DNA of 64,000 nt from Actinopolyspora biskrensis (GCF_013408175.1 NZ_JACBYW010000001.1:186001-250000); one strand, 5' to 3'. Numbered from the stretch's first letter, positions 26,720-36,167 are shown. The notes: generated by a model not told the origin, from the letters alone. A program made the numbers and translations.

Positions 26720-28075
26720 TCAGGCGTCGGCCCCGCGGCTGATCCGCACCATCTCGTCGCGTTCGACGACCTTCAGGCGCTCCCTGCCCCGTTCGGCGCC
26801 GAGGGCGCGCTCGTGCTCGTCGAGCCGGTTCCAGCCCTCCCAGGTGGTGTAGGGGACCCCGCGCTCGTCGAGCATCCGCAGTATCGAGTCCCGGTCGGAT
26901 TCGGCCGGTTCCGGGAGGTTCTCGGTGTCGGACAGCAGGTTGTTGACGGTTTCCAGCGCGTCGCCCTTGGTGTGACCGATCAGCCCCACCGGACCGCGCT
27001 TGATCCAGCCGGTCGTGTAGACGCCGGGGACGTGGTCCCCGTCGAGGTCCAGCACCCTGCCCCCGTCGTGCGGGATGGTTCCCGAGCCGTGATCGAAGGG
27101 CAGGTCCGGCAGCGCCGAACTGAGGTAGCCCACGGCACGGTAGACGGACTGCACGTCGAAGGTCTCGTACTCGCCGGTCCCGCGGACCGAGCCGTCACCG
27201 GTGAGTTCCATGATCTCGGTGCGCAGCCCGCTGACCCCGTCCTCGCCCAGGATCTCCACGGGACGCCGCAGAAAGTGGAAGTGCAGCCTGCGCGCCGTGT
27301 TGCCCACGGGGTCCCGCAGCGCCCAGTCCTGCAGGGTTTTGACCACGGACTTGACCTGGTTGTTCGTCCGCATCGCCTCCTCGCCGGCCTCGTCGATCTC
27401 GAAGCCCTCGGGGTGCACGATCAGTTCCGTGTTCGGCTCGTGGTCGAGCTCGCGCAGTTCGAGGGGGGTGAACTTCGTCTGCGCGGGCCCCCGCCGGGCG
27501 AACACGTGCACATCGGTCACGCGGGATTCGCTCAGGGCGCGGTACACGTTGTCCGGGATCTCGGTTCCGAGCAGGTCGTCGGCCTGCTTGGCCAGCACAC
27601 GTCCGACGTCGAGGGCCACGTTGCCCGCTCCGAGAACGGCCACGTTCCGCGCGTCGAGGTTCCAGTCCCGGGGGGCGTCCGGGTGGCCGTCGTAGAAGGA
27701 GATGAACTCGGAGGCGCCGTGGCTGCCGGGCAGCTCGGCGCCCGGGATCCCCAGGTTCCTGTCGTCGGCCGCGCCGGTGGCGAACACCACCGCGTCGTAG
27801 TGCCTGCGCAGGTCCTCCAGCTTGCAGTCCACTCCGTACTCGACGTGCCCGAGGAAACGGATGCCCGGCTTTTCCAGCACCTTGTGCAGTGCGTTGACGA
27901 TTCCCTTGATCCGCGGGTGGTCCGGGGCGACGCCGTAGCGGACCAGCCCGTAGGGGGTGGGCATCCGGTCGAAGAGGTCCACTTCGGTGGTCGTTTCCGA
28001 TTTGGTCAGGATGTCCGCGGCGTAGACGCCTGCGGGGCCGGCGCCGATGACGGCTACTCGGAGCGGGTGGCTCAC
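26720..28075 (-). CDS. fprA: NADPH-ferredoxin/adrenodoxin-type reductase FprA
   Basis: The 451-residue flavoenzyme has an FAD motif at the N terminus (VAVIGAGPAGVYAADIL), MPTPYGLVRYGVAPDHP, and an NADPH motif VAVLGAGNVALDVGRVL near residue 155, followed by ARRGPAQTKFTPLELREL. It transfers electrons from NADPH to ferredoxins for P450 and other redox partners. The GTG at 28075 is chosen because GGAGGAG lies 7 bp ahead. An IdeR-type iron box lies 157 bp upstream of the start, which suggests iron control. Confidence 0.93.
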   Translation of the reverse strand: MSHPLRVAVIGAGPAGVYAADILTKSETTTEVDLFDRMPTPYGLVRYGVAPDHPRIKGIVNALHKVLEKPGIRFLGHVEYGVDCKLEDLRRHYDAVVFATGAADDRNLGIPGAELPGSHGASEFISFYDGHPDAPRDWNLDARNVAVLGAGNVALDVGRVLAKQADDLLGTEIPDNVYRALSESRVTDVHVFARRGPAQTKFTPLELRELDHEPNTELIVHPEGFEIDEAGEEAMRTNNQVKSVVKTLQDWALRDPVGNTARRLHFHFLRRPVEILGEDGVSGLRTEIMELTGDGSVRGTGEYETFDVQSVYRAVGYLSSALPDLPFDHGSGTIPHDGGRVLDLDGDHVPGVYTTGWIKRGPVGLIGHTKGDALETVNNLLSDTENLPEPAESDRDSILRMLDERGVPYTTWEGWNRLDEHERALGAERGRERLKVVERDEMVRISRGADA

Positions 28076-28507
28076 GGTTCTCCTCCTGGGCGACGTGCGG
28101 CTGCGGCTGTTCCCTGTTCGCGTGGATGTCGCTTGCTCGGTGTTCGGTTTCCGTAGTGGTGGTTCGCCGTGCGTGATCACCGGGGTGCCGCGCCGACTGC
28201 GGGTCCGTGGAGCGCGACATGCTGTCCTATGACAGCTTAGGCATACCTAATCCGGCGGCCCGTAATGTGGACGCGTGAGGCTGCTTACACGGCTGAAGAA
28301 TCCCCGAAGGGGTGATGCGCTGTTGTTTCGCGACAGCCGACCGTGAATGACTGAACTCGAGCTGTCACAGTAGGATTTGTGTTGATCACCCGGTGGCAGC
28401 TCCGGAAAGTCGGGCGGGGGAGTCGCATCGGTGATCGAGTACACACAGCTACGAGGGCCTTGGTATCGGGGGGCGCTGCTGGTGGCCCGTGACGACAGGG
28501 AGCTTCC
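28076..28507. other. Divergent regulatory region of fprA and the methyltransferase operon
   Basis: This 432-bp AT-richer region holds the iron box at 28232-28250, a GCTGTC-CTAT-GACAGC hairpin abutting it (28221-28236), a CCCC/GGGG mini-hairpin near 28303 and a GCTGT/ACAGC repeat near 28319-28337. No gene is seen. Confidence 0.55.
28232..28250. promoter_or_regulatory. IdeR/DtxR-type iron box
   Basis: ACAGCTTAGGCATACCTAA matches 14 of 19 positions of the TTAGGTTAGGCTAACCTAA consensus. Its core, TTAGG-CATA-CCTAA, is a perfect palindrome (28237-28250). The site lies between fprA and the divergent methyltransferase-GGDEF operon. Repression by iron-loaded IdeR is the established mechanism for such boxes; which gene it controls is inference. 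Confidence 0.7.
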
Positions 28508-29314
28508 ATGTCAGAGCCGAACCGTCTGCCTGCGGACGTCGATCTGGAAAAGGCCAGCGCGGCGCGCTGCTACGACTACTACCTCGGCGGGTCGCACAAC
28601 TTCGAGGTCGACCGGGAACTGGCCCACAAGGTCGAGGCGCAGGTCCCGCACGTGAAACCGCTGGCACAGGACAACAGGGCCTTCCTGCGTCGAGCGGTGC
28701 GTTACTGCCTGGACAGGGGGATTCGCCAGTTCCTGGACATCGGGTCGGGCATCCCCACGGTGGGCAACGTGCACGAGATCGCTCAGGCGGTCGACCCCGG
28801 CGCTCGGGTGCTCTACGTCGACAACGAACCCGTGGCCGTCGCGCACAGTCGTACGCTCCTGGAGGGCAACGATCAGGCGGGAGTCGTCCAGGCCGACTTA
28901 CAGGACATCGAGGGGATCCTCGGTTCCGAGGAGGCCGGGCGGCTGCTCGACCCCGAGGAGCCGATCGCGGTGATGATGATCGCCCTGCTGCACTTCGTCC
29001 CCGAGTCCGCGCGGCCCCGCGAGATCATCCACGGGTACCACGAGCGCATGGCACCGGGTAGCTTCCTCGGGTTCTCGCACGTCACTTCCGATGACTACCC
29101 CGATTACGCCCGGAGCCTCGTGGAGCTGTACGCGGGGAGCAGCAGTCCTGTCATCGTGCGCAGCCACGCGGAGGTGGCGGATTTGCTCGGGGGGTTCGAC
29201 CTCGTCGAGCCGGGGCTGGTTTACGTGCCGGAATGGCGTCCGGACACCGAGGAGGACCGCTGGCAGGATCCGGCGAGTTCGCTGGTGTACGGAGCGGTCG
29301 GGTACAAGGTGTGA
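28508..29314 (+). CDS. DUF574-family SAM-dependent methyltransferase
   Basis: The complete 268-residue member shows the DUF574 signature: ARCYDYYLGGSHNFEVDRE near residue 19-37, FLDIGSGIPTVGNVHEIA near 75-92 with the SAM glycine loop, YVDNEPVAVAHS, LLHFVPE, and GFSHVTSDDYP. The substrate is unknown. It stops 3 bp before the GGDEF protein gene, so the two are almost certainly co-transcribed and possibly co-translated. It is paralogous to the gene at the left edge. Confidence 0.92.
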   Translation: MSEPNRLPADVDLEKASAARCYDYYLGGSHNFEVDRELAHKVEAQVPHVKPLAQDNRAFLRRAVRYCLDRGIRQFLDIGSGIPTVGNVHEIAQAVDPGARVLYVDNEPVAVAHSRTLLEGNDQAGVVQADLQDIEGILGSEEAGRLLDPEEPIAVMMIALLHFVPESARPREIIHGYHERMAPGSFLGFSHVTSDDYPDYARSLVELYAGSSSPVIVRSHAEVADLLGGFDLVEPGLVYVPEWRPDTEEDRWQDPASSLVYGAVGYKV

Positions 29315-29317
29315 TCG

Positions 29318-31504
29318 ATGAGCGGCACTTCCTCCGAGGAATCACCCGTTTTCGACGGTGAGCGCGGGCGAGCGGACCCGAACGAGGTGGAGACCGCCAC
29401 CGTGGTGGATTTCGCGCGGCAGTGGGCACGTCTGGTCATCGGCACGAGCTACGTCCCGATGGCCCGCCCCGAGCTGTGGAAGTTCCTCGAGGAACGCACC
29501 GAGCGGTTGCTCGCGGCGCTGTGGGCCGAGCACCACGACGACGAACGCTGCGCGGAGGCGGCCGTCGACCTGGTGCGGGCGCACATAGTCGCGCCGGAGG
29601 CGCTGCGGCGGTCGCTGCGCCTGCTCGGTTCCGAACTGCCCGAGCTGGCGAGCAGGCTCGCGCCGGAGACCCCCGTGGAGCCGGGACGTGTCAACGAGCT
29701 GACCGCCTCGTTCGGCGCCGGGTTCGAGCGGGCGGCGCAGGACCGGGTGCTCGCCGAGCAGGGGGTGATCCAGCAGGCCGTGCTCAACGCCCGTGACGCC
29801 GCCGAGGAGGCCCTGCGCTCGAGCGAGGCGCGCTTCAGGGCCGTTTTCACCTCCTCGGCCCTCGGGATCGCCATCGTCGGGTTGGACGGGGTGCTGCAGG
29901 ACGTCAACGATTCGATGACGGTGATCTTCGGCATTCCGCGCGCCGAGCTGGTGGGGCGGGACATGCTGGCGTTGTCCGACTCCCGCTGGGTCGAGGTGCT
30001 GCGGGAGGCCGACAGCGGGCTGCTGGACGAATCGACCGAGCAGTTCGCGGTGGACACGAGGTTCACGGCCCCGGACGAGCGAACGGTGTGGGCGCAGGTT
30101 TCCGGGGCGTTGGTCAAGGATTCGGAGGGAGTGCCCGAGTACCAGGTGGTGCTCTACGCCGATGTCACGGACAGGTACCTCCTGCAGGAGGAACTCCGCA
30201 GGCAGGCGACGCACGATCCCCTCACCGGCCTGGCCAACCGCACCCTGCTGGGCACCAGGATGGACGAGGCGCTCCGGGCCGTCCCCGCCGACCGCAGGGT
30301 GGGGATCTGCTATCTCGACCTGGACGGGTTCAAGACGATCAACGACAGTCTCGGTCACCCCATCGGGGACGATCTCCTGCGGGAGGTCGCCAATCGGGTC
30401 AACGCGCTCGCCACGAGTCAGGGGGCGCTGGCTGCCCGGATGGGTGGTGACGAGTTCGTCGTCCTCGTGCCGGACACCGACGGTTCCGCCGGGATGCTCC
30501 GGCTGGTGGAGCGGTTGCTGGACGAGATCCATCGGCCGGTGCGGATAGGAGGCCACGAGTTGAACGCCTCGGCCAGCGCCGGGGTGGTGGAGCAACCGGT
30601 GGCGGGGGTCGATGCGGACCAGCTCCTCCGCGAGGCCGACATCACGCTGTACCGGGCCAAGGACGAGGGCAAGGCGCAGTGGGTGATGTTCGACGCGGAG
30701 CGCAACGCCGCGGCCAGACGTCGTTTCCGGATGTCGGCCACCATGCCGGCCGCGCTGGACAACCACGAGTTCTTCGTCGAGTACCTGCCGATACGCAGGC
30801 TCTCCGACGGAAGCGTGATCGCGTTGCACGCGGCCGTGCGCTGGGACCATCCCGAGTACGGCGAGTTGGACGCCGATGATTTCGTGGATCTGGCCGAGGA
30901 AACCGGTGTTATCACCCGTTTGGGTGACTGGTTGCTTCGTCAGGCCTGCGAGCACGCCTCCCGGTGGGTCCGGGAGCTCGGTGCGGACGCCCCGCTGGTG
31001 ACGGTCGACCTGTCGGAACGGCACTTCCGGGACCCCGACCTGGTCAGCCGGTTCAAGGGCATCCTGGCGGAAACGCAGCTGCCCGCGGAGCAGCTGCGGC
31101 TCGGCGTGCCGGAATCGGCGCTCTTCGACGAGGTGGACGATCCGGTCGACACCGTCGAGATCGTCCGCGAGCTCGGGGCCGCCTTCGTCGTCCGGGACTT
31201 CGGCGCCCGCTACACCGGAGTGCGCAGACTGCGGGAACTGCCCGTCACCTCGGTGCGCATCTCCGGCGAGTACCTGAAGCGCCTGTCGGAGCCGGAACAC
31301 CCCGATCCGTTGGACGAGCACCTCGTCGGCAGCGTGGTCTCGGCCGCTCACCTGCTGGGCATGACAGTGCTCGCCGACGGGGTGGACACGGCTCGCCAGG
31401 GTGACCGGCTGCGTGCGATGAACGTGTACGCCGCACAGGGGCAGCACGTGGGTGAGCCGGTCTCGGCCATGGAAGTGGGCGAGCTCCTGGGCGAGGGTGC
31501 CTGA
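29318..31504 (+). CDS. PAS-GGDEF protein with degenerate EAL domain
   Basis: The 728-residue cytoplasmic protein has an N-terminal helical region (1-160), a PAS domain (about 165-288), a GGDEF domain (about 292-460) with an intact GGDEF motif at 376-380, and an EAL-like domain (about 475-725). The GGDEF domain lacks the RxxD inhibitory site five residues upstream. In the EAL-like domain, EAL reads HAA (504-506), the metal pair DD reads RD (626-627) and AEGVE reads ADGVD. I infer a diguanylate cyclase whose phosphodiesterase half is catalytically dead and perhaps binds c-di-GMP. It is coupled to the upstream methyltransferase. Confidence 0.92.
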   Translation: MSGTSSEESPVFDGERGRADPNEVETATVVDFARQWARLVIGTSYVPMARPELWKFLEERTERLLAALWAEHHDDERCAEAAVDLVRAHIVAPEALRRSLRLLGSELPELASRLAPETPVEPGRVNELTASFGAGFERAAQDRVLAEQGVIQQAVLNARDAAEEALRSSEARFRAVFTSSALGIAIVGLDGVLQDVNDSMTVIFGIPRAELVGRDMLALSDSRWVEVLREADSGLLDESTEQFAVDTRFTAPDERTVWAQVSGALVKDSEGVPEYQVVLYADVTDRYLLQEELRRQATHDPLTGLANRTLLGTRMDEALRAVPADRRVGICYLDLDGFKTINDSLGHPIGDDLLREVANRVNALATSQGALAARMGGDEFVVLVPDTDGSAGMLRLVERLLDEIHRPVRIGGHELNASASAGVVEQPVAGVDADQLLREADITLYRAKDEGKAQWVMFDAERNAAARRRFRMSATMPAALDNHEFFVEYLPIRRLSDGSVIALHAAVRWDHPEYGELDADDFVDLAEETGVITRLGDWLLRQACEHASRWVRELGADAPLVTVDLSERHFRDPDLVSRFKGILAETQLPAEQLRLGVPESALFDEVDDPVDTVEIVRELGAAFVVRDFGARYTGVRRLRELPVTSVRISGEYLKRLSEPEHPDPLDEHLVGSVVSAAHLLGMTVLADGVDTARQGDRLRAMNVYAAQGQHVGEPVSAMEVGELLGEGA

Positions 31505-31511
31505 ACGGTCG

Positions 31512-31544
31512 CCCCTCGTCCGGGCGCGCGGCCCGGGCGAGGGG
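31512..31544 (+). terminator. Terminator of the methyltransferase-GGDEF operon
   Basis: A 14-bp stem (31512-31525 with 31531-31544, one T-G wobble) and 5-nt GCGCG loop begin 7 bp after the stop. Confidence 0.7.
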
Positions 31545-31718
31545 GATGTCCCGGAGAGACCGCCGATGGTGACCGCTCGGCCGGATCGCGGCGAGGACAC
31601 CGGTGGCCGATAGCATCGACGCGAAAACGTTCGCCCGCCCCGACCGCGTCGTCGCCGGAGCTCCTTCGGTCGTGGTCGGGTCGCGCATCCCATTCGAGCA
31701 ACGATCGTAGGAGTAACC

Positions 31719-33782
31719 GTGTCAGTCTCGCCGCTCCAAACCCAGCAGGAATCCCGGGTTAAGGTACCGGCGGGCACTACGGCTGGTGATGCCGTCCAGC
31801 AGGCGGGATTGCCTTCCAAAGGTCCCGAGGCGATCGTCGTCGTCCGCGACGGCGACGGGGAACTGCGTGATCTCGCCTGGGCTCCCCCGGTCGATGTGGA
31901 GGTCGAAGCGGTGCCCGCCGCCACCGAGGCCGGCCGCAGTGTCATCCGGCACTCCACCGCCCACGTGCTGGCCCAGGCGGTACAACAGCTGTTCCCCGAG
32001 GCCAAGCTGGGAATCGGCCCGCCGGTCACCGACGGCTTCTACTACGACTTCGACGTCGAGCGGCCGTTCACCCCGGAGGACCTGCAGGCGCTGGAAAAGC
32101 GCATGAAGCAGCTCGTCAAGTCCGGCCAGAAGTTCTCCCGCCGCGAGCTCGGCTCCCTCGAGGAGGCGCGTGAGGAGCTGGCCGCGGAGCCGTACAAGCT
32201 GGAACTCGTCGACCTCAAGTCGGGGTCGGCGGACGTGGACACCAGCGAGGTGATGGAGCTCGGGGACGGTGAGCTGACCGTCTACGACAACATCGACCGG
32301 CACGGGGAGACGGTCTGGGGAGACCTCTGCAGGGGGCCGCACGTCCCGCACACGAGGTTCCTCCCGGCCTTCAAGCTGACGCGGGTCGCCGCGGCGTACT
32401 GGAGGGGCGATCAGCGCAACCGGCAGTTGCAGCGGATCTACGGAACCGCCTGGGAGTCCAAGGAGGCCCTGGACGCCCACCTGGAGTGGCTGGCCGAGGC
32501 GGAACGGCGGGACCACCGGCGCCTGGGCGCGGAGCTGGACCTGTTCTCGTTCCCGGAGGAGATCGGATCGGGGCTGCCGGTCTTCCACCCCAAGGGCGGG
32601 GTCATCCGCCGCGAGCTGGAGGACTACTCGCGTCGCAGGCACGAGCAGGCCGGCTACGAGTTCGTGAACTCGCCGCACATCACCAAGAGCGCGCTGTTCG
32701 AGACCTCGGGGCACCTCGGCTGGTACGCCGACGGGATGTTCCCCCCCATGCACCTCGACGAGGAACGCGACGCCGACGGCGAGGTGCGCAAGCCCGGGCA
32801 GGACTACTACCTGAAGCCGATGAACTGCCCGTTCCACAACCTCATCTACCGTTCGCGCGGACGCTCCTACCGCGAGCTGCCGCTGCGGTTGTTCGAGTTC
32901 GGTTCGGTGTACCGCTACGAGAAGTCCGGCGTGGTGCACGGGCTGACCCGGGTCCGCGGCATGACCCAGGACGACGCGCACATCTACTGCACTCCCGACC
33001 AGCTGCAGTCCGAGCTCAAATCGCTGTTGAACTTCGTGCTGGACCTGTTGCGCGACTACGGCCTGGAGGACTTCTACCTGGAGCTGTCCACCCGCAACGA
33101 GGAGAAGTACGTCGGCAGCGACGAGCTCTGGGAGGGGGCCACCGAGACGCTGCGGCGTGCCGCCGAGGACTCCGGGCTGGAACTGGTGCCCGACCCGGGC
33201 GGGGCGGCCTTCTACGGCCCGAAGGTCTCGGTGCAGGCCAAGGACGCGCTCGGGCGCACCTGGCAGATGTCCACGATCCAGCTGGACTACCACATGCCGG
33301 AGCGCTTCGACCTGGAGTACACCTCGGCCGACGGTTCCAAGCAGCGGCCGGTGAAGATCCACCGCGCGCTGTTCGGCTCGATCGAACGTTTCTTCGGCGT
33401 GCTCACCGAGCACTACGCAGGCGCGTTCCCCGCGTGGCTCTCCCCGGTGCAGGTGGTGGGGATCCCCATCGCCGACGACCACGTCCCGCACCTGGAGGGC
33501 GTCTTCGAGCGGCTCCGGGAGAAGGGGCTGCGGGTCGAGATCGACACCGGTGACGAGCGGATGCAGAAGAAGATCAGGAACCACACCACGCAGAAGGTTC
33601 CGTTCCTGGTGCTGGCCGGTGGCAAGGACGTCGAGGCGGACGCGGTCTCCTTCCGCTTCCGCGACGGCAGTCAGCTCAACGGAGTACCCGTGGAACGAGC
33701 CGTCGAGGCGCTCGGCCACTGGGTCGGGCGGCGCGAGAACGCCTCGCCGACGGCGGAGAGCTTCGGAGCGGAGTTGGCGTGA
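31719..33782 (+). CDS. thrS: Threonyl-tRNA synthetase
   Basis: The 687-residue class II synthetase has a TGS domain (to about residue 70), an editing domain with [10 protein letters not shown] and the HxxxC-type site, and a catalytic core with [16 protein letters not shown] (zinc Cys), the class II motif 2 around [34 protein letters not shown] and motif 3 at [12 protein letters not shown], then an anticodon-binding domain. The GTG start follows GTAGGAGTAACC. The stop overlaps the HIT gene start by 4 bp (GTGA), the typical actinobacterial arrangement. No T-box-like leader was seen upstream. Confidence 0.97.
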   Translation: MSVSPLQTQQESRVKVPAGTTAGDAVQQAGLPSKGPEAIVVVRDGDGELRDLAWAPPVDVEVEAVPAATEAGRSVIRHSTAHVLAQAVQQLFPEAKLGIGPPVTDGFYYDFDVERPFTPEDLQALEKRMKQLVKSGQKFSRRELGSLEEAREELAAEPYKLELVDLKSGSADVDTSEVMELGDGELTVYDNIDRHGETVWGDLCRGPHVPHTRFLPAFKLTRVAAAYWRGDQRNRQLQRIYGTAWESKEALDAHLEWLAEAERRDHRRLGAELDLFSFPEEIGSGLPVFHPKGGVIRRELEDYSRRRHEQAGYEFVNSPHITKSALFETSGHLGWYADGMFPPMHLDEERDADGEVRKPGQDYYLKPMNCPFHNLIYRSRGRSYRELPLRLFEFGSVYRYEKSGVVHGLTRVRGMTQDDAHIYCTPDQLQSELKSLLNFVLDLLRDYGLEDFYLELSTRNEEKYVGSDELWEGATETLRRAAEDSGLELVPDPGGAAFYGPKVSVQAKDALGRTWQMSTIQLDYHMPERFDLEYTSADGSKQRPVKIHRALFGSIERFFGVLTEHYAGAFPAWLSPVQVVGIPIADDHVPHLEGVFERLREKGLRVEIDTGDERMQKKIRNHTTQKVPFLVLAGGKDVEADAVSFRFRDGSQLNGVPVERAVEALGHWVGRRENASPTAESFGAELA

Positions 33783-34393
33783 CACAACGGCCATCGAACG
33801 ATGAACCCGGGAACTCCGCGGGCGGTTCTTCCGCGGATTCCGGGGCGGAGTTCGCCGGGCAGCGAGGTATCGGGGTCCCGGACGCGCTGCAGCGGCTGTG
33901 GACCCCGCACCGGCTCTCCTACATCCAGGGGGAGAACAAGCCGACCGGGGACGGCAGTGACGGGTGCCCGTTCTGCGGGCTGCTGGCGGACGAGCGCTCC
34001 GACGGCGAGACGCTGATCGTGGCCAGGGACGAGCTGGTCTTCGCCGTGCTGAACCTCTATCCGTACAACCCCGGCCACCTGATGGTGCTGCCGTACCGCC
34101 ACGTCGCGGACTACACGGAGCTGACCGGGGAGGAGACCGTCGCGGTGGCCGGTTTCACCCAGCGGGCCATGCGCGTGATCCGCGGTGTCTCCGCTCCGCA
34201 CGGCTTCAACATCGGGCTGAACCAGGGGCCGGTGGCCGGTGCGGGGATCGCGGCGCACCTGCACCAGCACGTCGTCCCCCGCTGGGGCGGCGATTCGAAC
34301 TTCATGCCGGTGATCGGCCACACCAGGGTGCTTCCCCAGCTGCTGGCCGACACCCGTGAGCTGCTCGCCGACGCCTGGCAGCGGATCGCCTGA
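33779..34393 (+). CDS. HIT-domain nucleotide phosphorylase/hydrolase (Ap4A-type)
   Basis: The 204-residue protein has a variable N terminus (about 40 residues), then a HIT domain with [29 protein letters not shown] and the catalytic triad [10 protein letters not shown] near residue 160. The mycobacterial orthologue in the same position after thrS phosphorolyses diadenosine tetraphosphate. It is translationally coupled to thrS. Normally pgsA would follow directly, but here a hairpin, a repeat element and yceI intervene. Confidence 0.92.
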   Translation: MTQRPSNDEPGNSAGGSSADSGAEFAGQRGIGVPDALQRLWTPHRLSYIQGENKPTGDGSDGCPFCGLLADERSDGETLIVARDELVFAVLNLYPYNPGHLMVLPYRHVADYTELTGEETVAVAGFTQRAMRVIRGVSAPHGFNIGLNQGPVAGAGIAAHLHQHVVPRWGGDSNFMPVIGHTRVLPQLLADTRELLADAWQRIA

Positions 34394-34420
34394 GCGACGA
34401 CGCGGCGGCACAGGACGACG

Positions 34421-34455
34421 AAGGGGCCGTCGCACCGAGCGGTGCGGCGGCCCTT
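34421..34455. terminator. Terminator after thrS-HIT
   Basis: An imperfect stem of about 15 bp (34421-34436 with 34441-34455, one bulge and one wobble) around a GAGC loop lies 27 bp after the HIT stop. Confidence 0.6.
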
Positions 34456-34493
34456 CCAATAGCTCATAACAGAACTTCGCGTAGCTGGTCGGG

Positions 34494-34642
34494 TAAGCCG
34501 TCACGTGAGTCGGCGTTTCCGCGCTCAGTGGAGTCCTCCGGTCGAGTTGAGGCTTTTCTCCGGCGCCGGCACCGAGATGACCACGGTGCCAGGCCGAGTG
34601 GCCGCGAGAGGCTCCGCCGGGTGACCGCCTACGCCAACCGAG
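34494..34642. repeat. Dispersed modular repeat, copy E
   Basis: This partial copy lies between the convergent HIT and yceI genes. It opens with the first 22 bp of the 114-bp module (TAAGCCGTCACGTGAGTCGG, 34494-34515), continues with diverged linker sequence resembling the 57.6-kb copy, and ends with the 41-bp module at 34602-34642. It shows the same module order as copy C but is much shorter. Confidence 0.75.
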
Positions 34643-34654
34643 ACGGAAAACCTG

Positions 34655-35194
34655 TTATCCGCGCAGGGTGGCCTCGATCTCCAGGTTGATCTTGACCTTC
34701 TCGCCGAGCATGGCGCCACCGTTCGGGCCGACCTTGAAGTCGGTGCGGTTCAGGGTCGTGCTCGCCGAGAGACCGAGCAGCTTTCCCCCGTCCGAGGTGT
34801 CGGTGAAGCCGCCGAGCTCGGCTTCCAGGGAGACCGGAACCGTCACGCCGTGCAGGGTGAAGTCGCCGTCGATGATCCAGGTGTCACCGTTCTCCCTGAT
34901 TCCGGTGGAGCGGAACTCCGCCGTCGGGTAGTTGTCCGTGTCCAGGAAGTCCTCGGCGCGCACGTGGGCGTCGCGGTCGGCGCTGCCCGTGTTGATGGAG
35001 GCGGCGTCGATGGTCGCGGAGACGCTGGAGTCCAGCGGGTTCTCCGCGGTCACGATCTGCCCCTCGAACTTGTCGAACCGACCGCGGGAGCGGCCGACCC
35101 CCATGTGCCGGAGGGTGAACTCGACCTCGGAGTGCACCGCGTCGATGTCCCAGGTGCCCGTCGTGTAACCGGGGATCTGCGTGGCGTCTGTCAT
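34655..35194 (-). CDS. YceI-family lipid-binding-like protein
   Basis: The 179-residue protein is a complete YceI lipocalin-like beta-barrel: GTWDIDAVHSEVEFTLRHMG, IDAASINTGSADRDAHVRAEDFLD, FRSTGI and GDFTLHGVTVPV are all recognisable. Bacterial relatives bind polyisoprenoids. There is no signal peptide, so it should be cytoplasmic, as usual in actinobacteria. The ATG at 35194 follows AGGTCC-like sequence. It interrupts the usual HIT-pgsA succession on the opposite strand. Confidence 0.93.
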   Translation of the reverse strand: MTDATQIPGYTTGTWDIDAVHSEVEFTLRHMGVGRSRGRFDKFEGQIVTAENPLDSSVSATIDAASINTGSADRDAHVRAEDFLDTDNYPTAEFRSTGIRENGDTWIIDGDFTLHGVTVPVSLEAELGGFTDTSDGGKLLGLSASTTLNRTDFKVGPNGGAMLGEKVKINLEIEATLRG

Positions 35195-35388
35195 ACCGGA
35201 CCTCCGTGGAATCGGTGAGGATGTTCCACCGATGTCCAACTAACCGGTTTCGTTGCTCATTCCGGGTGTGTCATGGATCATTGGCCGGTTCCGCCCCTCG
35301 TCGGTGGTGCGCGTGGGAGCCGGCGATCGTCGCCGGTTAGGCTGCCGTGTGCGGGAAACTCCCGTGTGGCGGTGGATGAATCGAAACG

Positions 35389-35979
35389 ATGTTGAACGTT
35401 TTCGCGCGAGCTTCGGTGGCCAGGCTCACCGACCCGGTGGGTGCGTGGTTGGTGCGGCATCGGATGTCACCCAACGTGGTGACAGTGGTCGGGACGGTTT
35501 GCACCGTCCTGGCGGCCGGGACGTTGTTCCCGCTCGGACACCTGCTGGCCGGAACCCTGGTGGTCGCCTTCTTCCTGCTGTTCGACCTGCTCGACGGGGC
35601 GGCGGCGCGGGCGGCCGGTGCGGACGACGGCTTCGGGGCCGTGCTGGACGCGAGCTGCGACCGCGTGGCGGACGGGGTCGTGTTCGGTGCGCTCGTCTGG
35701 TGGGCCCTGGTCGGGGATCAGTACTGGAGAGGGGCCGCGCTGCTGATCTGCCTGGTCGCGGCCCAGGTGATCTCCTACGTCAAGGCGCGCGCGCAGGCCC
35801 AGCGGGTGAAGGTCGAGGCGGGCATGGCCGAGCGGGCCGAGCGGTTGGTCGTCCTGCTCGTCGGCACCGGCCTGTACGGGATGGGCGTGCCCTACGTGCT
35901 GGACATCGCGCTGTGGGGGCTGGCCGCGATATCGATCCTCACCGTCGGCCAGCGGCTGGCCGGTGCCTACCGCGCCTAG
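35389..35979 (+). CDS. pgsA: CDP-alcohol phosphatidyltransferase, probable phosphatidylinositol phosphate synthase
   Basis: The 196-residue membrane protein has about six hydrophobic segments and the CDP-alcohol motif D-LL-DG-AA-AR...G-AVL-D-ASC-D (residues about 66-90) with all catalytic aspartates. Basic residues KARAQAQRVKVEAGMAERAER resemble the mycobacterial PgsA1 inositol-phosphate-binding region. Position near thrS-HIT supports phosphatidylinositol-phosphate synthesis, the first step to PIMs. The acyltransferase patA and mannosyltransferase pimA that normally follow are not in the window. Confidence 0.9.
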   Translation: MLNVFARASVARLTDPVGAWLVRHRMSPNVVTVVGTVCTVLAAGTLFPLGHLLAGTLVVAFFLLFDLLDGAAARAAGADDGFGAVLDASCDRVADGVVFGALVWWALVGDQYWRGAALLICLVAAQVISYVKARAQAQRVKVEAGMAERAERLVVLLVGTGLYGMGVPYVLDIALWGLAAISILTVGQRLAGAYRA

Positions 35980-36044
35980 CTCGGTGTTTCTGAGGGAGCC
36001 TGGACCTCGACTCGTCTCGCCTTCGCACGGCAGCCTCTGCTACA

Positions 36045-36055
36045 TTAGTCACTAA
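36045..36055. promoter_or_regulatory. Palindrome TTAGTCACTAA
   Basis: This perfect 5-1-5 palindrome sits in an AT-rich spot 65 bp after pgsA and directly before a terminator-like hairpin. It resembles the arms of the site at 801-817. An operator or promoter role is possible but unsupported by a neighbouring regulator. Confidence 0.3.
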
Positions 36056-36060
36056 CATGG

Positions 36061-36101
36061 CCAGCCCCTCTGATCTTCGGATCACGGGCTGGTTCTCTTT
36101 T
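36061..36101 (+). terminator. Intrinsic terminator with UUCG tetraloop and T-tail
   Basis: CCAGCCC (36061-36067) pairs with GGGCTGG (36086-36092). Inside, TGATC-TTCG-GATCA forms a tetraloop hairpin. TTCTCTTTT follows at once. It is the only classical T-tailed terminator noticed in the window. It probably ends the pgsA transcript, or a short RNA starting near 36050. Confidence 0.7.
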
Positions 36102-36167
36102 GTTCGGAGTCCGGAAGGCGACGTCCTTGCTTGCGTCGTATACCAAGCCTCACCTGGAGTTGTTCGA

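Noticed and set aside
31505-31718. T-box or other riboswitch upstream of thrS
   Set aside because: The gap holds the upstream terminator and no T-box sequence or specifier stem; actinobacterial thrS genes normally lack one.
29342-32029. Minus-strand open frame of 895 codons antisense to the GGDEF protein and thrS
   Set aside because: Spans two clear plus-strand genes and the terminator between them; no motif.
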